Source: Stramenopiles sp. TOSAG23-2
Taxonomy: Eukaryota > Sar
DNA length: 61,389 bases
Assembly: GCA_900128395.1 (NCBI GenBank)
Contig: LT649249.1
Span: 1 to 61,389, forward strand
Direction of reading: 5' to 3'
The position numbers and the translations under genes were made by a program. Below the pieces are notes generated by a model, which saw only the letters and a list, made by a program, of their open reading frames with translations, was not told where the DNA came from and searched no databases. How positions within the stretch are numbered: the stretch's first letter is position 1; the number at the start of each line of letters is the position of its first letter. Positions 9,905-18,751 of this stretch are shown in pieces.

Positions 9905-11575
9905 ATGAAGTTCCAGCTCAATTTTGCACAAGCCGTAGTGGTCTTGGCCCTTTGCTGTACAGCAAACTGTACGCTCGAAAGGCAGATGGAAGAGCGCTCA
10001 GCAGCTTCGGCTACAGCTATGGGGAGGATGAGGGCAACATTTGTCGCCAAAAACAAAGGTGTCACTGGACTTTTGCAGCGGAAGAAAGAGGCTACCCGCG
10101 GAAATGAGGAAAAGGATTATGAGGATGACCACCAGTCGGGGCATGAAATACCTCAGGAAAAACAAACACAAAGTATCGTCTTTCGCAGAAGTGGAAAAAG
10201 AAGAAACAAAGTGAAAGTCCCAAGATCTGTCCATACGGCTCCGAAGATGCGCCGACGTAATTATAATGCATATTTGAATCGCAGGAGAAGACAACGGGTT
10301 GGAAGGAAACGACTTCGTAGGTTTGTGCCACAGAGAAATAGCCGATTGATTAGAAAGAAAAAATTTCGTCAATATCAATCGCTAAGAAGGAAACGACGTA
10401 GGAAACCTGGATCAAGGAAAAGACGTAGGAAATCTAAATCAAGAAAAAGTATTCGGTTGTTGAAGAGAAAGAAAAAATTTCGTCAATATCAATCGCTAAG
10501 AAGGAAACGACGTGGGAAACGTAAATCAAGGAAAAGTAGAGTTAAGGGTAGCAGCCAGAAGACTGTTGTGTCAAAAGGTTCGCGATCCTATAAGAATTTT
10601 ATGTCAAAAACTCGGGGAAGAATCACCAAGATGGATCCCAAGACCGAATCCGTTGCCGAAAAGGTAGTACCTCATACTTTGACTATTGCATCGCACGCAA
10701 GCCACCAGGCGGCCAAAGTTTTAACCAACTCTGGAAGTTCTGGAAAAGTTACAGAGGTGCTGTCAGTAGGTGGCAAATTTAAAGACCATCAAGTGGCGAC
10801 GAAGACGGTTGGTGGAGTTGGTGAAGTGTTGTGGGAAGGTGGTAAAGCGTGGAAGAACACGGATGGTAACAAAAAGGAAAAAGCGAAAGCTGCTGTTTCT
10901 GCTTCTGCCAAGCATGTAGACAACGCAGCTTTCAAAGTAGGTGCTAATATTTTAGGAACAGCAGCAGGAGTAAAGGTTGCTGGCATGGTAGGCCAAACTG
11001 TGATTCCAGTGCCAGTTGTAGGGTTTGTGGCTGGCGCGGCGGCTGGCTATGTAGGTGGAAAAGTATATGATAAGTTTCTTGATGATAAGGTAAATAGAGT
11101 AGCCAAACGGCATATCGAGCTACAAATTAGAAGCGCGAAGGCAGCAGCCCGCGTGTCAAAGAGAGGCGCGAAGGCAGCAGCCCGATTAGCAAAGAGAGGC
11201 GCACAAGCAGCAAAGAGAAGCGCGCGTAGAGTAGGCCGCGTAGCAAAGAGAGGCGCACAAGCAGCAAAGAGAGGCGCGCGTAGAGTAGGCCGCGTAGCAA
11301 AGAGAGGCGCACAAGCAGCAAAGAGAGGCGCGCGTAGAGTAGGCCGCGTAGCAAAGAGAGGCGCACAAGCAGCAAAGAGAGGCGCGCGTAGAGTAGGCCG
11401 CGTAGCAAAGAGAGGCGCACAAGCAGCAAAGAGAGGCGCGCGTAGAGTAGGCCGCGTAGCAAAGAGAGGCGCACAAGCAGCAAAGAGAGGCGCGCGGAGA
11501 GTAGGCCGGGGGGCGAAGAGGGGCGTGCGTAAAGTAGGCCGGGGGATCATGAAGGTGGTACGTTTTAGAATTTAA
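9905..11575 (+). CDS. Secreted, extremely basic repeat protein (556 aa)
   Basis: The ATG at 9905 gives a clear signal peptide (MKFQLNFAQAVVVLALCC), which is why I prefer it to the in-frame ATG at 9803. After a short charged spacer comes an Arg/Lys-dense block (about residues 90-220) with two copies of KKKFRQYQSLRRKRR. A Gly/Ala-rich hydrophobic stretch of glycine-zipper type sits at about 353-390 (GFVAGAAAGYVGGKVYDKF). The tail is six 18-residue repeats of GAQAAKRGARRVGRVAKR type, resembling histone H1 or protamine tails. No enzyme motif is visible. GC content is visibly higher than in neighbouring genes. It could bind DNA or polyanions outside the cell, or be extrusome cargo or a membrane-active effector; all are inference. 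Confidence 0.7.
   Translation: MKFQLNFAQAVVVLALCCTANCTLERQMEERSAASATAMGRMRATFVAKNKGVTGLLQRKKEATRGNEEKDYEDDHQSGHEIPQEKQTQSIVFRRSGKRRNKVKVPRSVHTAPKMRRRNYNAYLNRRRRQRVGRKRLRRFVPQRNSRLIRKKKFRQYQSLRRKRRRKPGSRKRRRKSKSRKSIRLLKRKKKFRQYQSLRRKRRGKRKSRKSRVKGSSQKTVVSKGSRSYKNFMSKTRGRITKMDPKTESVAEKVVPHTLTIASHASHQAAKVLTNSGSSGKVTEVLSVGGKFKDHQVATKTVGGVGEVLWEGGKAWKNTDGNKKEKAKAAVSASAKHVDNAAFKVGANILGTAAGVKVAGMVGQTVIPVPVVGFVAGAAAGYVGGKVYDKFLDDKVNRVAKRHIELQIRSAKAAARVSKRGAKAAARLAKRGAQAAKRSARRVGRVAKRGAQAAKRGARRVGRVAKRGAQAAKRGARRVGRVAKRGAQAAKRGARRVGRVAKRGAQAAKRGARRVGRVAKRGAQAAKRGARRVGRGAKRGVRKVGRGIMKVVRFRI
11198..11521 (+). repeat. Six 54-bp in-frame tandem repeats
   Basis: Units begin at 11198, 11252, 11306, 11360, 11414 and 11468. 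Units 2-5 are nearly identical; the first carries an AGC (Ser) for GGC (Gly) change and the last diverges at its end. Each encodes 18 residues with seven Arg/Lys. The near-identity points to recent expansion or homogenisation. Confidence 0.95.
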
Positions 11576-12313
11576 ATTCCATCAATAATAATAGACGACT
11601 AATAATTACTTCGTATATATGATATTATAATCTTCTGTATTATTATCATAGACTATCTATTTATTATTATTGAAATTAAAATTATCTATTCATCATACAT
11701 CATGTTTTTTTATTTATATATGCATATATGATATTTTTTATTTAATAAATACTACGAGTATTTATTTAATTTAAGCTTTTAAATTATTATTTTTATGAAT
11801 GTATAGATACTGTATATGTAGATTAAGATCCAACTTCAGCACCAACAAACGCTTAGCTCTAGCTAATAATGTATAACTGTATTCGCTACAGTACGCAGGT
11901 TGCCTGTATATGTTCATCATCATTATCATTTAAGTCTTATAAGCTTATAAGCTTATAAAGTCACACTCCAGGCGGGCAGCAGGATTCTACAAAATTCCAG
12001 GAGAGGAATTATTTTTTAAGTTGATCAACCTTTGGTATAATATTGTACCAGTACCTTAACCTGGCCTATCTCATCCTTTTTATTTAAATAAAAAAAAAAA
12101 AAATCTCCTCCTCGTCGTTATATTGTTGCTATTATCATCCCAAAAAAAAATATAAATGAATTAAAGAAGAGCAGTCCAAGAAGCAAAAGTGAAAATCTGG
12201 CTAAAACCAGAACAAAAAAAAAAAAGATAACGAGACAATCAAAACACAGAAAAGAAGTAAAAAATCAAATATATTAATCAATATTAATCATAATTATAAT
12301 AATATAATCCATC
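11576..12313. other. Intergenic region before the apyrase gene
   Basis: AT-rich with no gene. A perfect 22-bp palindrome made of overlapping TTATAAGC units lies at 11937-11958. Poly-A runs lie near 12090 and 12220. Confidence 0.45.
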
Positions 12314-13921
12314 ATGAATAAGAATAGTACCAAATGTGCCATAATGGACATTTGTAAAACAGCATTTATCGTCATATTCTCAATAACTATTATTATTTCT
12401 GTACATGCAGTACCTCCAGCCACAGCAAATGTAAAAGCCGGAGTTGAACATGTAGTGGTTTTTGACGCTGGTAGCAGTGGCACTCGTGTGCATGTGTTTA
12501 ATTTATACAAACGTGAGGATGGCGGCCCATTACCAGTGGTAGATATTACTGTACGTTCAAAGCAAACATTAAAAGTTAAACCTGGATTATCCGCGTTTGC
12601 TGAAAAATTAGATATGGAAGGTACAAAATCAGCAATGCTTGAATTATTAGACTTTGCCAATAGATTTGTTCCGATAGCTAAACGTCCCAGGACACCTTTG
12701 TTATTAAAAGCCACTGCTGGTCTAAGAGCTGTCAAAGCTACATCTGCAGAAGCAGTGTTGGAGGCTGTAAGAAATGTATTTCGAAAAAGTGAGTATCAAT
12801 TCGTAGGTCCATGGGTACAAATAATACCTGGATATGAAGAAGGTGGTTTATCTTGGGTTACTGCTAATTATTTAAAAGGTACATTTGATCCAAAAGCAAA
12901 TGGTAAAGAAAATCCTGCTACGCATGATTCTGAATCAGATTCTGGAAGTATCGGTGTCTTAGAATTAGGTGGTGGCTCGTTGCAAGTAACTATGCAAGTG
13001 GATGCCGCAAGGAAGATACCGGAGAAAGATAGGTTTGACTTCAAGATTCCAAATGGACGATCATATCATGTATTTGCACATAGCTATTTAGGTTTTGGTC
13101 AAGATTATGCGCAAACTGTTGCGATGGAAAAACACGCAGATAAGAACACGGTTCACACTGTGGTACCAATTAAACCAGCTGGTGATCCCTGCTATCCAAA
13201 AGGGTATGAACGCTATTGGTCGGTCGAGGGTTGCGAAGCAAGTGGAACTGGGACGAAAGAACTCTGTGCCGATGCAAAATCAAAAATTGTCAAAGGTCTT
13301 GGTAATGGAGGACAATGTTACGACCAAGCTATTGCATTTTTACAGAATTCTGGAGCAGATGCACCTGGTAAATATAGTATTCCACCACTGCGTGGACATT
13401 TCATCGCGATTGAAAATTTTTGGTATGTGAGAAATGATTTGAATTTACCTATGAAATGGGGTAAAGATGAACGCAATAAGGCTATACAGAAAGCATGTGA
13501 AACAACTACTGTAGCGGAATCGAATTTAAATAAACCAAAAGATCCAAAAGAATGTTTTGCATTGAGTTATCAAAATGCTTTAATCGATACGCTGAAAACA
13601 CGAAAAGAGAATGGTGCAGAGGTTGAGATTATACATGAGATAAATGGAGCAGATGTAGATTGGGCACTTGGTGCTGCAATCGTTCATTCCATTAAGAAAA
13701 AATCTGTTATTGTCGTGTCTGATGGAATAGAATCTTATGATACCTTTAAACCAACTTTTATGACGGTAACGTTTGAAATGATTGGTTTGATTGTTGCCAT
13801 TGCATTCCTCTACATGTGTTTTTGTAGGCGCCTTATATTTGGATTTGGTAAACAAGGCCTCTCATCATCAACAGATGGTATTGGTAATGGCATTTTAGGT
13901 AGTGCAAACAAGTTAGTATGA
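12314..13921 (+). CDS. Ecto-nucleoside triphosphate diphosphohydrolase (apyrase, GDA1/CD39 family)
   Basis: Hydrolyses nucleoside tri- and/or diphosphates on the extracellular or lumenal side of membranes. A hydrophobic signal or anchor lies at residues 13-30. The apyrase conserved regions follow in order: DAGSSGTRVHVF near 52, KATAGLRAV near 133, the IIPGYEEGGLSWVTANYL region near 170 and LELGGGSLQVTM near 216. A single membrane span lies at about 484-506, followed by a Cys/Arg-containing tail. The length of 535 aa is normal for the family. The C-terminal anchor suggests the cell surface or the endomembrane system. Roles could be extracellular nucleotide scavenging or Golgi UDP/GDP removal; the sequence does not decide. 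Confidence 0.9.
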   Translation: MNKNSTKCAIMDICKTAFIVIFSITIIISVHAVPPATANVKAGVEHVVVFDAGSSGTRVHVFNLYKREDGGPLPVVDITVRSKQTLKVKPGLSAFAEKLDMEGTKSAMLELLDFANRFVPIAKRPRTPLLLKATAGLRAVKATSAEAVLEAVRNVFRKSEYQFVGPWVQIIPGYEEGGLSWVTANYLKGTFDPKANGKENPATHDSESDSGSIGVLELGGGSLQVTMQVDAARKIPEKDRFDFKIPNGRSYHVFAHSYLGFGQDYAQTVAMEKHADKNTVHTVVPIKPAGDPCYPKGYERYWSVEGCEASGTGTKELCADAKSKIVKGLGNGGQCYDQAIAFLQNSGADAPGKYSIPPLRGHFIAIENFWYVRNDLNLPMKWGKDERNKAIQKACETTTVAESNLNKPKDPKECFALSYQNALIDTLKTRKENGAEVEIIHEINGADVDWALGAAIVHSIKKKSVIVVSDGIESYDTFKPTFMTVTFEMIGLIVAIAFLYMCFCRRLIFGFGKQGLSSSTDGIGNGILGSANKLV

Positions 13922-14286
13922 ATATATATATATATATATATATATGATATGTAAAGGTAGAGAAGTAGGTATGCATATATGATAATTACCATTGAGTAAA
14001 TTATTATTAAAAAATAAAATGTAAAATTAATCCCCCGCATATTTACTGCGCATGAGAGCTTTACTTCGTATATATGATACGTATATTAATTATTAATAGT
14101 ATCATAGGAGAAAATTCTTTTCTTAGGATATTGAGGATTTAACAGACTAAGAACTCGTATTTTATAAAAAAAATAACTTATAGATTTTAACCATCATATT
14201 TTAAAATATATTTTTATATATATATCTCACATCATTTATATTTTGTGTTTACGTGTTATAACTTACGTAGATTTTAACCATCATTT
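13922..14286. other. Convergent intergenic region with TA microsatellite
   Basis: This is the 3' flank of two convergent genes. A (TA)n run follows the apyrase stop at 13922-13947. The rest is AT-rich with a short repeated ATTTTAACCATCAT motif (14188 and 14272). No gene is seen. Confidence 0.5.
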
Positions 14287-16228
14287 TTACGATATGAGTT
14301 GAGAATTCACTTCAGCATCTAAATCAGCCCATGAATCAGACGATATTGATCTTCGTCGATAAAGTACTTTCGTTGCTGGGTCTGATTTCGCTTTTTCATC
14401 CCATCCATATTTATCAACTATATGCCTTACGCTATGCTTCAATTCATATCTTAACTCTTTTAATCTAGATTGTCGTTTGCTCCCATAGCTACTAGCTACT
14501 AAAATCCATGTATTGTTCATTACTCTTTTCCAAGTTTCGTTTGCTTTAATTCCAAAAATATATATAAATGGGCCACAACATAGAAATAAGACTGCCCACG
14601 ATTCACCATAAACGTACCATAGATAGGCCAGAATGCAATTAAAATGTAAAGGTAAAATAACAAAGCAAACCAAAACTTTCCACGTGCCTAACACATCTTT
14701 ACCTTCCAATTTAACAGTAGATTTTTTGACTGCGTCTCTTGCTTTTTTAGCAGCATAAAGGCGCACTGGAACTAATACTGGTAAAAAAAATAAATAGCAT
14801 ATAAATGCTGCAATAGTTAATGGAAGCAATACAATCATATTTAATCCAATCTCAATGATGGATATAACGGTATCGGCAACACTTTCATCTGGTACAGAAT
14901 TTTCAACTTTATGATCTGGCATAGAATATGCTTTTAATGTTTGGCGGTATGACAATACTTTAGAAAATAGTTCTTTCACATCATCTTCATCTTTTACTTT
15001 TTCATAACCAGATGTAAAAACACGTTGCATCCCTAATTTATCAATCTCTGAAATTGTTTCAACTGTTTCAGAACCATCAACTATATTTACAGGTAGGTAT
15101 AATTTATTCATCATGCGAAAAAATTGAAAATGTTTATAATCAACAGCACCAACTGTGCATCGTTTTAAACCTACATGAATTTGATGCAAAAAGGAAGATA
15201 CTGCTATCCTTTTATCACTTCCACCTTTTGAAAATGTTTCAAATATTTTCTCATCGGGGAAAATTGGTTTTCCTATTTCAACAAAAACACGCGATCGAAA
15301 ACGATGACCAGACAGATAATTGATACCAACTGGTACGACTGGAACTGCTTTTCCATAACGTTTCATCGCCTCTAATGCAATCAATGCTATTCCAGCTTTT
15401 AACGGTAGTAAATCTGATCTATCATGCGAACCACCCTCAGGAAAGATCCCAATAGATTTTCCTTGATTTATTCTTTGAAATACAGAGTCATAAAACTTTG
15501 AATGATCAATATTTGGAATTATCTTAAATTTTTTCGAAGATTTCATTACCATTGGACTTGGCATATTTTCCACTTCTTGTTTTTTTGGTGGTTTTACAAT
15601 TAACTTGATATCAGAAACAACTTCTTCTACTTTCAATTTATAAGTAGTCTCTTTGACATAAATTATATCTCCTACATTTACTTCCGTTTTAAAACGTGTT
15701 TTATTGCCTTGGATATATTTCATATCTTTAAATATGACGAGACCTGATCCTTCCACGGCAATATCCTGAGGCCTTTCTACTGGAATAGCATCCAATGAAC
15801 GAATCAATGCACCTTCATAAGGCTTTCTGCATGATTTTGCAGCAGCTATAAAACCAACATCTGGCCTTGCATTTAATGCACGTAAAACAACAACACCATC
15901 AATAAATTGGTTATTATGTGGTCCACACGCAAAAATGACAGGGCCTTCTAGCGGAATATTGTGTGCCCCGCCAACGTCGAAATTTTTGAAAAATAATTCT
16001 GTAATCCATAAAAGCAACGTTCGTACAACTTTCTTCAACTCAATAGCATCTACAAGCCAAAATCCAAATGGAATGATAGCTACCGCCTTAGAGAAAAACC
16101 AATGAAACCCTAGAGATAAAATGAATACATCGATCCATATGGAAAGCCATAACAACCAAAGTCCACTTGTTTGTGTCATCAAAAAGAAAGAGCTAGTTGA
16201 CTTGCTATGTACAGCATCGGAGTTTTTA

Positions 16229-16259
<31 letters not shown>

Positions 16260-16278
16260 TATTATTATTATTGCTCAT
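14287..16278 (-). CDS. Glycerol-3-phosphate acyltransferase, fungal Gat1/Sct1 type
   Basis: A membrane acyltransferase that makes lysophosphatidate in the ER, the first step of glycerolipid synthesis. The PlsC-type motif I appears as PHNNQFID near residue 116 (H-x4-D form). Motif III appears as FPEGGSHDRSDLLPLKAG near 279, a form characteristic of the yeast Gat1/Sct1 branch. Hydrophobic spans lie near residues 33-80 and a cluster at about 470-590. The N-terminus carries an Asn run encoded by an AAT/ATT-type repeat. The 663 aa length fits the family. A dihydroxyacetone-phosphate acyltransferase activity is also possible, since yeast enzymes of this group use both substrates. Confidence 0.87.
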
Positions 16279-16628
16279 GTTATTTAATTATTATTTATTT
16301 TATATTAAATAAAATAATACTATTATTTAAATTAAATAAAAAAAGACTTTAGTATTATTTATATATATGTCTGTGTGTGTGTATTTAAGTTTTAGCTATC
16401 AGATATTGACTTTATTAATAAGTTATAGGTACAATAAATATATTGCTTATGGTTGATGAAGTTTATTCATCAACTTTATTAATTTACTGGAATAGCTCCT
16501 CTATTTTTTATAATAATAATAATATTCACATAAAAAACAAAACAACACATGCACGCACTTTATTGTATATTTATAAATATAATATCTAGAATATAAAAAT
16601 ATTTTTTTAAAAACACTAATTTTTTTTT
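16279..16628. other. Short intergenic region, no gene
   Basis: AT-rich sequence containing the GPAT 5' flank and the RRP7 3' flank. No further structure is recognised. Confidence 0.45.
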
Positions 16629-17561
16629 TTACAACCCTTTGAATTTATTAGTTAGTTTCATTTTTTGTACTTTCTTTTTATCTGCTTCAAATTGTTCACG
16701 TAATTCAGCTAATTTATCCCGTTTACCTTCTTTTAATTGGAAACGATAGAAATCTTTCAATTCTTTTTCTTTTTTTTTCTTTTTACGTGGTGCGATGTTA
16801 GATGCATTTTGACCACCACGACGTGCTTGTTTACTACGTTTAACAACAGTAAAACCATCATCATCTGCTTCTTGCATTCGTTTTTCCATTGCTTTACGTT
16901 CATCTTCCAATCGTTGTTGGAATTGTTCCATGTATTCATCTGCATCCGCTCGCAATGATGATAATGTTGGCACGCTATCGATAGCTTCTTGCAACCATTG
17001 TTCATACCCTTCATTTACTGCTGATAAAATTAATGGTGTTTTTATCAAGCTATTAGATGTTAATTCCATAATATTATCAACATCTCCTTCAGTGTCAAAA
17101 GTTACATGTGCATATTTTACAGGTGTCGTCGATGAATTTTTCAATTCACCTATGCCAACATCAACAACTTGAATAGATCCTATAGAAAACAATGTTTTCA
17201 CACTTGCTTCATCCATACGACTACATAAATTTGCTACAAATATAGTATTTCGTTTATTATTTTCCACTTCCACGGTTTCTCCCATCATATTATTATTATT
17301 ATTATCAATTTTATCAGAACGTTTTAATCGTTTACCAAAATGTCTACGAAAATATATACATGAACGTACTTTAACAATATTATCGTCATTATTACTGCTA
17401 TCTTTAAAAGTAGCATCTGAATCAGACGACGTTATAATATGTTTTAATATTGGCAAACATTTATAACCATTAATCATAGTTAAATCTATTTCTTCATTAT
17501 TTTTCTCCTGATTGTTATTATTATTACCTTTATTTCGCTTGCGTTTTTTGGAACTACCCAT
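16629..17561 (-). CDS. RRP7: Ribosomal RNA-processing protein 7 (RRP7)
   Basis: RRP7 is a nucleolar factor of the small-subunit processome (UTP-C/CURI complexes in yeast) needed for 18S rRNA maturation. The N-terminus is basic and Asn-rich. An RRM-like domain lies at about 100-185 (NTIFVANLCSRMDEASVKTL). The conserved C-terminal RRP7 domain follows, with DGFTVVKR near 240 and the signature FYRFQLKEGKRDKLAELREQF at about 270-290, ending in NKFKGL. The length of 310 aa is close to other RRP7 proteins. The start ATG lies directly before a Lys/Arg-rich nuclear-targeting stretch. Confidence 0.9.
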   Translation of the reverse strand: MGSSKKRKRNKGNNNNNQEKNNEEIDLTMINGYKCLPILKHIITSSDSDATFKDSSNNDDNIVKVRSCIYFRRHFGKRLKRSDKIDNNNNNMMGETVEVENNKRNTIFVANLCSRMDEASVKTLFSIGSIQVVDVGIGELKNSSTTPVKYAHVTFDTEGDVDNIMELTSNSLIKTPLILSAVNEGYEQWLQEAIDSVPTLSSLRADADEYMEQFQQRLEDERKAMEKRMQEADDDGFTVVKRSKQARRGGQNASNIAPRKKKKKEKELKDFYRFQLKEGKRDKLAELREQFEADKKKVQKMKLTNKFKGL

Positions 17562-18751
17562 TATTAGCCAATATATATATATCTACGCCTCTTTATATAT
17601 AGATAAATAAATAAATAAATCAATAGATGGATAGATGTATGGAACTAAATATTTCTTCAACTGCTCGTATTGTTATATTGGCCAGTATACACATTGTGAA
17701 GATATCCAATGTAAGTAATTTATAAAAAAATTTTTTTTTTTTTTGTTTTTTATATGTATGTTGTTGTTGTGCAACTTGTTGTTGTGATGACGACAACAAT
17801 CCTAATAATAATTGTGGATGGATGGAGGAGCTACTGTATTCTTACGTTACAAGTATATATAAAAATATACTTAATTTGTTACGTGATGGAAAAAAGAAAC
17901 TATCCTTAAATAGGTTTTTGAGAAAAAAAAACTGTGTAATGTTTCTGTGCTGTGTCCCCTACCACCATTTCGGGCTCTCACGCGTTTACGATAGTATTAC
18001 GCTTACGGACAAAACTCCTAAAACGTGTAGCATAAGTACGAAACATGCCGTAGCATTCACCACACCCGTTTGCCTATCATGTAGTACCGATTAAAAATAT
18101 CCGCAACTGGTTCAGTAGCAATCACACAGTATGGAGAGTTTTTCTATTCGGACCGATACATCTAAAAAAAGACCATGTATATACAATAGGAAAATAGTAT
18201 TACAAACAACTACCCGAATCGGTAAAAAAGAATCCGCCTTCGATAAGATTATTCTGCCGCCCAAGTAATCCTTTCCCTAGAGTCAAGACACCTGCGGCCT
18301 ATGTGCGCGTGCTACACGCCTGCTAGGGTTTCTAATTTTGTGAAGGATTTTTTAGGATGGTGATATCATTGTACGCGCAAAGAGTCTAAGCACGTTTATG
18401 TTTGGTTTTTTGATGCCAGCCTTTTTTTTGCCTGGCCAGCTGGAGGAGGAGGGCATCATCCAGGATTTAATAATAATAATAAAAAATACTTTAAAAAAAT
18501 TCCATACTAAATGCATATATATTATATTATAGAATAAAAATAAGAAAAACAAAAGCTGAGCCACATAAGACATCAATCACTAAAAAGCTTGCTCCATCGT
18601 CTTGTACTTCTGTTTTTTTATTTTGTTGTGTATATAGATGATATTTTTGATATAAAACGTTGAAAAGTTTTTTTAATGAAAGAATATAGCAGGGGGGTAC
18701 ATTTTTTTTATTTTGGATTATTCTTCTCTTGAAGTAAATATTCTGATTATA
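17562..18751. other. Intergenic region with a higher-GC stretch
   Basis: The region holds a less AT-rich stretch at about 17930-18340. It contains no convincing coding frame and no tRNA-like box B. The longest frame there (17822-18094) has no family resemblance. It may be an untranslated leader, an RNA gene or decayed sequence. Confidence 0.35.

Noticed and set aside
11047-11550. Long minus-strand frames opposite the 54-bp repeat array
   Set aside because: They are antisense images of the repeat. The plus strand has a signal peptide and continuous codon logic; the minus frames are periodic low-complexity sequence.
17822-18094. 90-codon plus-strand frame upstream of the lipase-like gene
   Set aside because: No domain, poor codon pattern and no neighbouring support; kept only as part of the intergenic note.
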